Part shown: in pieces, positions 45,046-54,056 of the stretch
How the letters are laid out: each line of letters starts with the position of its first letter
Numbering within the stretch: the stretch's first letter is position 1
From: Desulfotomaculum nigrificans DSM 574
Lineage (GTDB): Bacteria > Bacillota > Desulfotomaculia > Desulfotomaculales > Desulfotomaculaceae
NCBI RefSeq assembly: GCF_000189755.2
Contig: NZ_KI912183.1
Coordinates: forward strand, 312,257-376,256
Reading direction: 5' to 3'
Length of the DNA: 64,000 bases
Translations under genes and position numbers: made by a program
Notes under the pieces: generated by a model
The model's input: the letters and a program-made list of their open reading frames with translations, nothing else
What the model was told of the DNA's origin: nothing
The model's database searches: none

Positions 45046-45375
45046 TTAGGCCAATTGCTGCTTCTGCAACCACTCCTTTGTTTCTTTCATTCAATAGGAA
45101 TTCCCATTCATATTAATTATGTATGATTGATGTGTTAAACGGTCAATCATAGCTGCAGTCATAACCGGATCCCGGAATATTTCCCCCCATCGCTCAAAAG
45201 AAAGGTTTGTAGTGATAATAGTGTATTTTCTCCCAGCCCGAAGTGACAGGTGGGTAAACAACAGCTCCGAGCCCTCTTTGTCGAAGGAGATGTAGCCCAT
45301 CTCGTCCGCAATAACCAGGTCATATTTCTCAAATCTGTTTTGGAAGGCGCGTAATGTCTGTTGTAGATCGTAAAA
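45046..45375 (-). pseudogene. istB: IS21-family istB, C-terminal fragment
   Basis: The minus-strand frame reads LQQTLRAFQNRFEKYDLVIA, then DEMGYISFDKEGSELLFTHL and FERWGEIFRDPVMTAAMIDR to NGNSY. A TGA follows, after which MKETKEWLQKQQLA continues in the same frame to 45046; relatives have an Arg codon there, so CGA to TGA is likely. The P-loop half is missing. Confidence 0.8.
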
Positions 45376-45453
45376 AAGAATTGACCCCTGATTGTCAAGT
45401 AAAACTGACCCACCTTATGATAAAAATTCCCTCGAGAGGGGGAGGCAAAAGAG

Positions 45454-45800
45454 GTGGTAAGCATTTACAAATGGCAACGCATCAAACCACTGCATGCCCA
45501 AGGGGTCAGCATCAGGAAAATAGCTAAGATACTAAGTGTATCAAGAAATACCGTCAGAAAATACCTTAGAGATATTAATCCGCCACAGTTTAAAGCCAGG
45601 GAGTATGAAAAACAACTGGACAAGTACCGAGAAGAAATTCAAGACATGCTCGATAAGGGTTATATTGGCACAAGAATACACAAAGAACTGGTTCAAAAAG
45701 GCTATATGGGCTCACCATCCAGTGTACACCGCTATCTGCGGGCCTTTAAAGAAAATGATAAGGCCGCTAAATTAGCCACCACCCGGGTGGAAACCGGCCC
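45454..45800 (+). pseudogene. istA: IS21-family istA, N-terminal fragment (second type)
   Basis: About 116 residues: helix-turn-helix LHAQGVSIRKIAKILSVSRN and a second HTH-like segment IGTRIHKELVQKGYMGSPSS. It is a different IS21 element from the one at 38 kb. It is cut off where a 71-bp right-end copy of the copy A/B element begins. AGAGGTGG precedes the GTG start. Confidence 0.8.
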
Positions 45801-45871
45801 ATATTAAGCAATTCTATGAAACAGGAAGCAATACTCGTGTTTTATGTGTCTATTTAACGGGGGACGCCGCA
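45801..45871 (+). repeat. IS3 copy A/B right-end relic (third copy)
   Basis: 71 bp from ATATTAAGCAATTC to GGGGGACGCCGCA, one base different from copies A and B. Only the right terminus of the element remains. Confidence 0.8.
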
Positions 45872-46034
45872 GGTCCGGAGGGCTGCAGCATGAAGGCAGT
45901 AGATGAAGAAAAATTAAATGAAGCCTTTGTCAGGATGGTCCCCCGCCGATTATATAGATTTCTATAATCATGAACGACCACAATCTCGATTAAAAGGAAA
46001 CGCACCCATTGAATATCTCAATAAGTGCGCATAA
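45872..46034 (+). pseudogene. Recombinase and transposase scraps
   Basis: GPEGCSMKAVDEEKLNEAFV just after the IS end resembles the zinc-ribbon/C-terminal part of a large serine recombinase. From about 45940 another frame reads YIDFYNHERPQSRLKGNAPI and EYLNKCA, the C-terminus of an IS3-type OrfB. Both are fragments. Confidence 0.5.
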
Positions 46035-46112
46035 GGGAGCTTTTATTAGTATTGTCAACTTTTTGGGGCGAAGTTCTGTGTACAGGTGAGGACTATTTGA
46101 CGTTTACATATT

Positions 46113-46688
46113 TTATTTTGCTATTTTTTCTAGAAGCAAGGCCATATTTTCCCCGATAGATTTCATATTTTGCATACCTTCTGCATCTTTCTCAACTTCA
46201 CCAATTTCTTTTCCATAGACCATATTCCAGTAAGTTCCACCCACCAGATACATCTGCATGTAGTGTAAGAAATAATTCATCGTATTAAAAGCATGGATTG
46301 CTCCTCCTCGACGAACCGCCACAACAGCAGCTCCCACCTTGTGCTTAAAAAGTGCATTATTAGCACTTGCTACCATGCCTACTCTTTCTAAAAATGCTTT
46401 CATGTTGGCTGAGACATCGCCAAAATATACTGGTGAACCTAAGATAATGCCATCTGCTTCGATCATTTTGGCAATACACTTATTTATAATATCATTTTGA
46501 AAGACACATTGATTATTTTGATTTTTAAAACATCCCCCACAGCCGATACAACCCTGGATATTATTACCGGCCAGCTGTATCATTTCTGTTTCTATACCTT
46601 TCTTTTTTAATTCATCGAAAACACGTCCAATGATAATAGCAGTATTGCCATCCTTACGTGCACTTCCATTAATACCTATTACTTTCAA
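46113..46688 (-). CDS. Iron-sulfur flavoprotein / NAD(P)H-dependent FMN reductase family
   Basis: A 191-residue flavodoxin-fold protein. GINGSARKDGNTAIII binds FMN, GCIGCGGCFKNQNNQC is the cysteine motif that binds an Fe-S cluster in Isf-type proteins, and ILGSPVYFGDVSANMKAFLE is the second flavin loop. It transfers electrons or reduces small electrophiles. The start is TTG at 46688 with AGGAGG upstream. It lies between element fragments and seems intact. Confidence 0.87.
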   Translation of the reverse strand: MKVIGINGSARKDGNTAIIIGRVFDELKKKGIETEMIQLAGNNIQGCIGCGGCFKNQNNQCVFQNDIINKCIAKMIEADGIILGSPVYFGDVSANMKAFLERVGMVASANNALFKHKVGAAVVAVRRGGAIHAFNTMNYFLHYMQMYLVGGTYWNMVYGKEIGEVEKDAEGMQNMKSIGENMALLLEKIAK

Positions 46689-46959
46689 TGCAAAAACCTC
46701 CTAATTTTAATATACATGTTAATTTACTTGAGTAGATTCTTCTGAAAAACCAGCTTGTAAATGTAATCGCAGTCGGCCTGTTCACTGTGAAGTCCAAATC
46801 CTTGGAATTCCTTTTATTTAAGTACAGGCCAATAAACGGTTCGTTTTTCAGGGGGGAATCTAAGTAGTTGAACAAGTTAACTTTATTCTAACTTTATTTT
46901 TATTAACTTGAATAATATAGATTAAACATATAGGATATAACTATAGGTTATATCTAAAG

Positions 46960-47440
46960 ATGGAGGTTAAAACAGCTTCCAAAATACATCCGATAAAAAC
47001 TGCTGGCGGTCATCGTCGGTATGACGAAAGCGAACTGCTTGCTGTTATCGGTAAAACTGTAGAAATTAAAGGAAATCGTTGTGCTATATATGCCAGAGTT
47101 TCTACTAAAAAACAGGCTGACAACGGGAACTTAATCCGGCAATTGGAGCGATTGCAAGGAGTCGCCAAGCGCAGGAAATATGCTGTAGTTGCAGAGTATC
47201 AGGAAGTTGCCTCCGGGTTAAACGAAAACCGTAAAGAACTCAGCAAGCTATTAAAAAAATTATCGCCGGTGGTCAAGTAAATATTGTTCTCATAGAATAC
47301 CGTGACCGTTTAGCCCGTTTTGGTTACAAGTATCTCAAAGAATTTTGCCGACAATTTAACGTGGTTATCGAAGAAGTAGATGACCGGCCCAATAAATAAC
47401 CGCAAGAAGAACTGGTAGAAGACATGATAGCCATAGTAAC
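46960..47440 (+). pseudogene. tnpA: IS607 TnpA serine recombinase, broken
   Basis: It begins within the helix-turn-helix (IHPIKTAGGHRRYDESELL), then CAIYARVSTKKQADNGNLIR with the catalytic Ser. After LSKLLKKLS the frame shifts; the continuation reads NIVLIEYRDRLARFGYKYLK, then a TAA after DRPNK, then MIAIVTGFSARLYGKR. So it lacks part of the DNA-binding domain and has one frameshift and one in-frame stop. Confidence 0.8.
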
Positions 47441-48485
47441 CGGTTTTTCAGCCAGACTTTACGGAAAACGCGTCGGTAGAGTGGCAAAAAAGCTGGTGCA
47501 GGTCAAGTTTAACCTCAACTCCCGCCAGGCCAACGATGCGGTGTATGATGCCCAAAGCACCATCAAAAGCCAATATGAATTGGTAAAGTTACATTACGCC
47601 AATGCCCTGGCCAAAGTAGAGTTTACCCAAAAGCGAATAACTAAAGCCAAATCGTCCAAGAAAAAAGCCAACCTGCAAAAACGACTGGAAAAGGAACAGA
47701 GGAAGCTGGCAGACTGGCAAAAACACCTGGAAGCCAAGACCTTTCCGACAATAGTTTTCGGAGGAAAGAGACTGTTTCTGGAAAGGTGTAAGGGCAATAT
47801 CACCCGGGAAGAGTGGCAGGAAGCAAGAAGCAACCGTTACCTGTCCCGGGGAGACAAAACCAAGGGCGGCAACTTGAATACACGATTATACGAAGTTGAT
47901 GGTCAAATCTATCTTGATATAGCAGCGGAACAGGTGCCGACGGAGAAATCTGTCAGATATAACCGGATTACAGTGCTGGTCTAATTGGCTCATAAACCCT
48001 CAAAAAAAACAAGAAAAATCAATGGTCGAAACTACCGGCAGATGGTTTTGGACTACCTTAAAACAGGTGGCTCCTACCAAGTAGAAATAATTCATAAGGA
48101 CGGCAGGTACTATATTCATGTCACCATCGAAGAAGATATGCCGGATCCCTATCATGCCCACGGTGCTGTTGGGGGGCAAAAGAAACAGGCGGTGCCCTGG
48201 CAGTAGAAGATAGGAATTCTGAAATACCAGCACCAGTACGGATTATCAAACCACCAGGCAGCAGCCTTAGTGATAGCCCGGAGGGGTCTGGGGTTTGACT
48301 ATGAAAGAGTTCCTAAACGGTTGGTAGACAGGTTTATTAAAGCAAAAGAAGGCTTTAGAAAGTTAAATAACTGGCAGCAGTGGTCTGCTGTCAAGAAAGC
48401 AATATTAAAACAGCTAAAGAAGAAAGGAGTGAACAGCCTGGTTTCCTGGCAGGTTCACCGGAAAGAACTGTTAGGTGTAGGGTAA
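47441..48485 (+). pseudogene. tnpB: IS607 TnpB RNA-guided nuclease, broken
   Basis: Fragments of a TnpB in several frames. 47472-47984 includes QKRLEKEQRKLADWQKHLEA and TIVFGGKRLFLERCKGNITR. 47985-48206 includes GSYQVEIIHKDGRYYIHVTI. 48220-48485 includes HQAAALVIARRGLGFDYERV. The central RuvC catalytic segment, which should follow HGAVGG, is missing. It cannot cut DNA. Confidence 0.8.
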
Positions 48486-48735
48486 GACCCTATTCTCATA
48501 AGTTTGCGTTATGGCAGCAGTACACGCTGTGAAAGGCTGCTGTCAAAAGTTAACTACCGAGGCAAGGGTAACACCCTTTCCGGGCCGGACGGACAGCATA
48601 AGCTGACGGCGGTGAACCGCAAGGTAAACCACCCGGAACATAAGCGAGAGCTTATGGCCCGGCAGTTGAATCCTGTGACACTGCCGCCCGTTAGTCGGAC
48701 GGGTGAAAAACTTACGCTATATTTTAAGTAAGTAT
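48486..48735 (+). ncRNA. Candidate omega-RNA / right end of the IS607 element
   Basis: Non-coding, GC-rich and repeat-rich DNA after the TnpB stop, with stems such as CATAAGC...GCTTATG and CCGCCCGTTAGTCGGACGGG-type arms. TnpB guide RNAs are encoded at exactly this place. The precise 3' boundary (guide junction) is unclear; the element seems to end near 48735. Confidence 0.5.
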
Positions 48736-48762
48736 GCGTAAGTTTTAGAAACCAGGTACCTT

Positions 48763-49617
48763 ATGCTAAGCATAGAACAAATTAAGTATTTTTTAGCAAT
48801 CGTAGAATATGGAAGTTTAAATAAAGCCTCACAATATCTGTATATCTCGCAACCCGCGCTTACTAAACAATTGGGGCTATTGGAAAAATCCTTGGGCTGT
48901 TCCCTGTTATTAAGAACTCCAACCGGAATAAAACTTACACCTGCCGGTAGATATTTCTATGAACGTTGTAATTTAATAATGGAAACAATAAACGAAACAA
49001 TAAAGCAGATAAAATCATTTGATAAAGAAAATGTTATCAAAATTGGCGGTCTGCCAAATTTAATAACATATTTTTTGCCTAAATATATCGAGAAGCTTAA
49101 AATGATGAATTATGAAGTTTATATAGAAGCTATGCATACTAATTCTCAGCTGATCAACAGTGTAAAGAATGACTTTTTAAATATTGCTTTTGTATCTGAT
49201 GCTGTACAAGAATCGGATATTGCTATTTTTCCATTAGTAGTAGAGCCATTTTTCGTGGTTATGTCAGCATCTCACCCTATGGTTAAAACTGAAGAAATTG
49301 ATTTTTTATCTATAGTAAAGGAAAAGTTAATATTATATAAAGACCCCTGCCCTATAAGGGCTGCTATTCGCAATCATTGCAGCTTTATGGGTGTTACACC
49401 AAATATAACACTTGAATTGGAACTAACTGAGTCATTAATTAATTATGTAGAAAAGGGATTTGGCATAACCATAGTACCTAAAATGGTAGCAGATAGTATG
49501 AGCAACCAAGGAGTTATAGCACGAGAAATAAAAAAATTCCCTCTGCACAGAGTTGTATCTGCTGTATTGAAAAAGGATTGCGTGTCTTCCTATAAATCGC
49601 TCCTGTTTGATATTTAA
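48763..49617 (+). CDS. LysR-family transcriptional regulator
   Basis: A 284-residue regulator. The N-terminal winged helix reads YFLAIVEYGSLNKASQYLYI, SQPALTKQLGLLEKSLGCSL and LTPAGRYFYE. The inducer-binding domain follows, with the usual GFGITIVPKMVAD near residue 230. It may have lost a few C-terminal residues to the adjacent istB relic. No divergent target gene is next to it because an IS607 relic abuts its 5' side, so its target is unknown. Confidence 0.87.
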   Translation: MLSIEQIKYFLAIVEYGSLNKASQYLYISQPALTKQLGLLEKSLGCSLLLRTPTGIKLTPAGRYFYERCNLIMETINETIKQIKSFDKENVIKIGGLPNLITYFLPKYIEKLKMMNYEVYIEAMHTNSQLINSVKNDFLNIAFVSDAVQESDIAIFPLVVEPFFVVMSASHPMVKTEEIDFLSIVKEKLILYKDPCPIRAAIRNHCSFMGVTPNITLELELTESLINYVEKGFGITIVPKMVADSMSNQGVIAREIKKFPLHRVVSAVLKKDCVSSYKSLLFDI

Positions 49618-49659
49618 ACAATCCCAGTTTAATAGCCAGAAACCGTGTTGTAACTAATT

Positions 49660-50096
49660 CAAACCAGAGGTATATGTCACCGGCTGGCGCAGTAGGTACC
49701 GGCAAAACACATCTGGCCATAGCCTTAGGGGGTTGAGGCCTGTCGGAAGGGAAAAATTGTACGTTTCTTTCGTGTATCCGACTTGGTGAGTGTGCTACAA
49801 CAGAAACATGCCGAAGGTACCCTGACCAAATTCCGTAAAGAATTACTGAAAGCAGACTTATTAATACTGGACGAACTAGGGTGCGTACCATTTCATCAGA
49901 CCGGGTCGGAATTACTTTTCCATGTCATCGCCGTTTGCTATGAACGCCAGAGTGTAATAGTGACTTCCAACCTAGAGTTTGGACAATGGGCAGCATTTTT
50001 GGTGATACAAAATTAACAGCCGCCCTAGTTGACAGGTTGGTACACCACGCCCATATTTTAGCCTTCAGCGGAGATAGATACCGCTTGCGGCATTGA
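49660..50096 (+). pseudogene. istB: IS21-family istB with two frameshifts
   Basis: Reading across two frame changes gives GAVGTGKTHLAIALG (Walker A), then ACRKGKIVRFFRVSDLVSVL, ADLLILDELGCVPFHQTGSE (Walker B) and AALVDRLVHHAHILAFSGDR. An extra G near 49728 and a lost G near 49988 break the frame. Upstream, a 12-codon scrap ARNRVVTNSNQ matches the IS3 OrfB at 31 kb, so this junction is a composite of two IS types. Confidence 0.85.
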
Positions 50097-50225
50097 AGGC
50101 GGGGGTTGAGGTAAGGGAGGTTTTATTGTAAAGATAGGGCAAGAAAAATGGAGAAAAACCAAGAATATTCTTGAAAAAATCAAAAAATAGTAAAATTTCA
50201 TATAACAGTACAATAAATAAGTTTT

Positions 50226-50254
50226 TTGTACATTTTTATGTGATAATTTTATAT
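50226..50254 (+). promoter_or_regulatory. Candidate promoter of the riboswitch transcript
   Basis: TTGTAC and TTATAT separated by 17 bp; transcription would begin about 6 bp before the riboswitch. Confidence 0.45.
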
Positions 50255-50267
50255 GTGAAATTAGATG

Positions 50268-50355
50268 TATATTGGGCAAACCCGTCGAAAGGCGGTGGCG
50301 CAAAGCCAAGGGCCTAAGGAGTAAAGAAATTCTATGGCAGCCGGTTGCAGCAAAG
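50268..50355 (+). ncRNA. Cyclic di-GMP-I (GEMM-I) riboswitch
   Basis: It carries the GEMM-I core: GGGCAAACCCGTCGAAAGGC with the GAAA tetraloop, GGCGCAAAGCC, GGGCCTAA, and the second arm TATGGCAGCCGGTTGC. The tetraloop and receptor parts and the AAAGCC...CCTAA joining segments are all present. It is followed by a terminator and then the GGDEF/HD-GYP gene. Confidence 0.9.
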
Positions 50356-50360
50356 AAATA

Positions 50361-50386
50361 CTCTATGCTTCTGGCATAGAGTTTTT
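50361..50386 (+). terminator. Riboswitch-linked terminator
   Basis: CTCTATGC / GGCATAGAG with a short loop and TTTTTT. It sits 5 bp after the riboswitch and 65 bp before the start codon, so it is probably the ligand-controlled expression platform. Confidence 0.85.
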
Positions 50387-50451
50387 TAATATACGAGTTG
50401 TCAAGGTTAGACAGCTTCTGGTGCAAAGCCCAGACGGGAGGTGTGGTTAAT

Positions 50452-52278
50452 ATGGAAGAAATAAAAACTATGGAAGAACATAAGCTTTTGCAACGGCTAC
50501 ACGCCACGTTCATCGAACATACCGCCGTCATGCTCCTCATCGAGCCTATAACCGGCAAAATCGTAGAAGCCAATCCTGCCGTCTGTACTTTTTACGGCTA
50601 TACCAGGGAAGAAATCTTAAACATGCATATTCAGGACATCAACATGCTGCCCAAGGAAGAAGTAGAAAGACGGCGGCTCATGCCCTTAAAGGAAAAACAA
50701 AGGTATTTTGTTTTCCCGCATCGTTTAAAGAGCGGGGAAATCAGGCTGGTTGATGTTTATTCCTGCCCTGTAACTTATAGCGGAGAAAAATTGCTTTTTT
50801 CCATCATTTTCGATGTTACGGACCGGGAGAAGTATAAAGTAGAACTATACCGGGAAAAAGAACTGCTGCGTACCACCCTCCTTTCCATCGGCGACGGAGT
50901 AGTCACCACCGACCAAACAGGCAGAATAACATCAATGAATAAAGTGAGCGAAGAGATTACAGGCTGGAATGAAGAAGAAGCAAAAGGCAGACTTTTTTCA
51001 GAGGTTTTCAAACTAGTCAACGAAGCTACCGGGGAAGAGATTGAAGAACCAGTAGCTAAAGCGCTCCGGACGGGAAAAACTATCGGCTTGGCTAATCATA
51101 CAGCTTTAATTAGCAAAGACGGGCGTAAGATACCAATAGCCTACAGCGCTGCTCCCATCAAAGACGAAAAAGGGCAAACTTTCGGTGTGGTCATGGTTTT
51201 CCGTGATGTTACCCGGGAAAAAGAACAGCAGGAGAAAATCCTCTACTTAAGCCACCATGATTCCCTGACGGGACTATTCAACCGCCGGTTTATGGAAGAA
51301 CAAATCAAGCGGCTGGATATGTCCCGGGAACTGTCTCTTACAGTAATTATGGGCGATGTCAACGGGCTGAAACTGGTTAACAATGTCTTCGGCCACGAAG
51401 ACGGGGACAAGCTCCTTAAAAAAGCGGCAGAGACAATAAAGGAAAGCTGCCGGAAAGAAGACATCATCGCCCGCTGGGGAGGGGACGAATTTCTTATCCT
51501 CATGCCCCGGACTTCCGCCAAAACCGCAGAAGAAATCATTGAACGGATTAAAAACAGGTGTTTGAAGGATAGCGACGGACCCGTGCAACTTAGCATAGCC
51601 ATGGGTTATGCGGTGAAGACAAAAGCATCAGAAAGCCTCTGGCAAATTGTGAAAGAAGCAGAGGAATGGATGTACCGTCATAAGCTTCTTGAGAGCAAAA
51701 GCTACCATAATGGCATTATCAATACCCTGCTTGCCACCCTGTTTGCCAAAAGCATGGAAACGGAGGAACATGCCGAACGTTTGAAAAACTACTGCCTTAC
51801 AATAGACAGAGAAATGGGACTTTCTGTAAAAGAACTGGGCGAGCTGGCTTTATTAGCTGTGCTGCATGACATTGGAAAAGTAGGTATTAAAGAAAGTGTC
51901 TTACAAAAGCCCGGACCTTTGACTGCTGCAGAATGGGAGGAGATGAAAAAGCATCCCGAAATCGGCTACCGTATCGCCCGAAACATTCCGGAACTTTCGG
52001 CTGTGGCCGAATACATCCTCGCTCATCATGAGCGTTGGGACGGTAAAGGCTATCCGAGAGGTTTAAAAGGCGAAGAAATCCCCTTACTCTGCCGTATTCT
52101 GGCTGTGGCAGACGCTTATGACGCCATGACCAATGATAGGACATACCGGAAAGCGCTGAGCAGGGAAGAAGCAATTGCTGAGATAAAAAGAAATGCGGGA
52201 ACCCAGTTTGAGCCAATAGTTGCAGACGTTTTTTTAAACATAATAGCAAAGGAAAATATATTAAAAGCATTCCTGTAA
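50452..52278 (+). CDS. PAS-PAS-GGDEF-HD-GYP cyclic di-GMP turnover protein
   Basis: A 608-residue cytoplasmic protein. Two PAS domains (~15-265) precede a GGDEF domain with intact RWGGDEF near 341-347 and an HD-GYP domain with VLHDIGKVGIKE near 470 and HHERWDGKGYPRGLKGEEIP. GGDEF makes and HD-GYP degrades c-di-GMP, so it could do both, with PAS input choosing. The ATG at 50452 has GGGAGGTGTGG upstream. It is controlled by a c-di-GMP riboswitch. The last residues (LKAFL) come from the IS110 relic that abuts it, so the native C-terminus may be trimmed slightly. Confidence 0.93.
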   Translation: MEEIKTMEEHKLLQRLHATFIEHTAVMLLIEPITGKIVEANPAVCTFYGYTREEILNMHIQDINMLPKEEVERRRLMPLKEKQRYFVFPHRLKSGEIRLVDVYSCPVTYSGEKLLFSIIFDVTDREKYKVELYREKELLRTTLLSIGDGVVTTDQTGRITSMNKVSEEITGWNEEEAKGRLFSEVFKLVNEATGEEIEEPVAKALRTGKTIGLANHTALISKDGRKIPIAYSAAPIKDEKGQTFGVVMVFRDVTREKEQQEKILYLSHHDSLTGLFNRRFMEEQIKRLDMSRELSLTVIMGDVNGLKLVNNVFGHEDGDKLLKKAAETIKESCRKEDIIARWGGDEFLILMPRTSAKTAEEIIERIKNRCLKDSDGPVQLSIAMGYAVKTKASESLWQIVKEAEEWMYRHKLLESKSYHNGIINTLLATLFAKSMETEEHAERLKNYCLTIDREMGLSVKELGELALLAVLHDIGKVGIKESVLQKPGPLTAAEWEEMKKHPEIGYRIARNIPELSAVAEYILAHHERWDGKGYPRGLKGEEIPLLCRILAVADAYDAMTNDRTYRKALSREEAIAEIKRNAGTQFEPIVADVFLNIIAKENILKAFL

Positions 52279-52945
52279 TGAAGAGTAGCTGCTTTGAGGG
52301 AAAATGAAAATCCTGGTATAAAGAATACAGCGGCCTAAAGTATTCAAAGATGCAAGCGCGGGCTCGCTAATTCTAAATACCAGGAGGTCAGCAAAATGAA
52401 ATACTCTAAAGTTAAACAAATTCAGTCCAATACCTTGATTGTCGGAATTGATATTGCCAAACAAATACACTGGGCTCAAATAATGTTGCAAGGAAGGCTA
52501 ATTGGAAAAGCTTTCTCTATACAAAATACCAGAGAAGGCTTCGAAAATCTAGTCACTACCCTCAAAGCTTACCAACAAAATTAGGGGCCACTAACATTGT
52601 TGTTGGAATGGAACCTATCTGCCATTACTTTAAGCCGTTGGCCTATATTTTAACTTACCCCTGATCTTTAATATCTGGGCTGAACTCAGAACCGCTAACG
52701 TTAGCCGTATGCAGTTAACCCATCTGGTTGAAGAACTTAATCTTATCCACAAACAACTAGAAGAAACAGAAAAAATGATGTCCCAGTTATTAAAGCAAAC
52801 TGGTCTTGGTAATTACCTTACAAGCATTCCCGGGGTGGGGATGGTGACTGCGGCAGCTTTTTTTAGCTGAGATAGGAAATCCAGACGAATACGAGAGTTA
52901 CAAACAAATCCAAAAGAAAGCAGGGCTAAATCTAAAAGAAAATAG
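52266..52945 (+). pseudogene. IS110-family element relic, internally deleted
   Basis: It shares the left 17-bp repeat and leader with the full copy at 43.1 kb. The transposase begins KYSKVKQIQSNTLIVGIDIA and then breaks: a frameshift after LKAYQQN, a deletion from LAY to the YFNLPL region, another deletion to HLVEELNLIHKQ, and an extra T in the AAAFLAEIG codons. It ends near 52945. It cannot be active. Confidence 0.88.
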
Positions 52946-53235
52946 CCTGGGTGGTGCACCAAGCGACTTCGCAGAGGATCCGTTTTAGATAGGTGTTGCC
53001 GTGGGTGGTGCGAGTGGACTTTTTTTTCCGCACTTTCATTATTGCCTGGACTTAAGCCCGCCCAGGAACAGATGTGATACGTTATATACAGGCTGCCAAT
53101 AAACCCCAGTGCTTTCCATAGCCACATACCGGCAGTTCTCCGCTTCTAGCCAAGCTTTCAGTTCATCAAGTCCGGCCAGAAGGGTGGAAAAGGTACGACT
53201 TGGGAACAGCACGGGTTTCCAAAAAGCTAACAAAA
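52946..53235 (-). pseudogene. Second IS110-type transposase relic
   Basis: On the minus strand FPSRTFSTLLAGLDELKAWL and YVAMESTGVYWQPVYN are the N-terminal half of another IS110 transposase. They are fused after a deletion to a C-terminal piece with SWAGLSPGNNESA. It is unrelated in detail to the 43-kb element. Confidence 0.7.
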
Positions 53236-53339
53236 TATGCTAAAAATGGGTGTTGTGTGCAACAGAATGTTATAATCCGCCCCAAATTCATAACTATAAG
53301 TTATTTGTAATATGATAAGTTATTATGATAAGATAACAT

Positions 53340-53435
53340 GGGGAGAACGGGGAAGGTCCCCCCACGGGCTGCAAACCCGCTGGCCTGCCTTTGGTCCAGG
53401 TGGGAGTTCGGTTCGATTCCGACTTCTTCCCTCCA
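53340..53435 (+). tRNA. Selenocysteine-tRNA-like tRNA with Cys anticodon GCA
   Basis: 96 nt ending in encoded CCA. The acceptor stem is 8 bp (GGGGAGAA with TTCTTCCC). A one-base linker leads to a D arm GGGG-AAGGT-CCCC, and the anticodon loop is CTGCAAA (GCA, Cys). There is a long variable arm, and a T arm of 4 bp (TCGG/CCGA) around TTCGATT plus a bulged T and one more pair. The 8-bp acceptor, long variable arm and missing base between stems are tRNA-Sec features. The discriminator base is T, a cysteine identity element, not G. The best reading is a minor tRNA-Cys of the modified 8/4 type. Confidence 0.82.
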
Positions 53436-53444
53436 AATATAGAT

Positions 53445-53520
53445 GGGTCATTAGCTCAATTGGTAGAGCAGGCGACTCTTAATCGTCAGGTTGGGGGTTC
53501 GATTCCCTCATGGCCCACCA
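53445..53520 (+). tRNA. tRNA-Lys (CTT)
   Basis: A 76-nt standard cloverleaf. Acceptor GGGTCAT / ATGGCCC, D arm AGCTCAATTGGTAGAGC, anticodon loop CTCTTAA (CTT, Lys), T arm GGGGGTTCGATTCCCTC, CCA encoded. An integrase relic lies about 0.5 kb downstream, so the gene may once have been an integration site. Confidence 0.95.
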
Positions 53521-53523
53521 ATT

Positions 53524-53549
53524 ACCGGGATGAACCCGGTGTTTTTTTT
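53524..53549 (+). terminator. Terminator of the tRNA pair
   Basis: ACCGGG / CCCGGT with a short loop, then GTTTTTTTT, 4 bp after the tRNA-Lys CCA. Confidence 0.88.
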
Positions 53550-53611
53550 GCACATTTTTTAGCTATAATGCATCCCCAACTTCCGGTAGTACCGTTATAT
53601 TTCTCAGGTTT

Positions 53612-54040
53612 TTACCCAGCCTTACGCCTTTTTTGTTTTTTGACTTCTTGCGCCACCTGAGTTACTTCGGCCTGCTCACATGCCCCCGTTGAATGGCACC
53701 CACGTTCCTTGGCCTCCCTAGGGCAAGACTTTCTCTCCTGCCTGGTAACGGCGCACCAATTAGCAGGATAATAAAGTGTTTCAATAGCCCAACCCTTATG
53801 CGGAGAAACAAATACATATCCATTATCCCGGATACAAGTACGGCACAATTCCCCTTTTTGGCCATTTTCCATCAGAGCGAAATAAGTAACGTCTTTTGGT
53901 TTTCCGCAAAGCGTGCACTTGGGGCTACCTTTGACCACCGGGTCAAATTCTTCTTTAACTAGCTTTTTAGGTTGCACATTATCTGTCTTTTCTGCTAAAT
54001 GTAATTCCATTTGTTGTGCCAATTTAAATTCATCATCCAT
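53612..54040 (-). CDS. Cysteine-rich putative zinc-binding protein
   Basis: A 142-residue protein. The central part has CTLCGKPKDVTYFALMENGQ and ELCRTCIRD, a CxxC...CxxC zinc-ribbon-like pair. More cysteines follow (WCAVTRQERKSC, GCHSTGACEQ). The C-terminus is lysine-rich. No known family. It starts at 54040 with CAAGGGGGG upstream. It sits beside an integrase relic and could be cargo of a former integrative element. Confidence 0.6.
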   Translation of the reverse strand: MDDEFKLAQQMELHLAEKTDNVQPKKLVKEEFDPVVKGSPKCTLCGKPKDVTYFALMENGQKGELCRTCIRDNGYVFVSPHKGWAIETLYYPANWCAVTRQERKSCPREAKERGCHSTGACEQAEVTQVAQEVKKQKRRKAG

Positions 54041-54056
54041 GCAAAAACCCCCCTTG

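Larger units (their letters stand above)
46925..48735 (+). mobile_element. IS607-family element, decayed
   Basis: A MerR-headed serine recombinase (TnpA) relic overlapping a TnpB relic, followed by ~250 bp of structured right-end DNA. This order is typical of IS607 elements. Both genes are broken. Confidence 0.75.

Noticed and set aside
48504-48731. 75-codon frame after tnpB
   Set aside because: It covers the structured right end of the IS607 element and has no support as protein.
50415-50445. Second c-di-GMP aptamer (GGTGCAAAGCCC before the GGDEF gene)
   Set aside because: Only one short word matches; the tetraloop and second arm are absent.
53391-53660. Protein-coding frame across the tRNA genes
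   Set aside because: It is a translation of tRNA-Cys-like and tRNA-Lys sequence.
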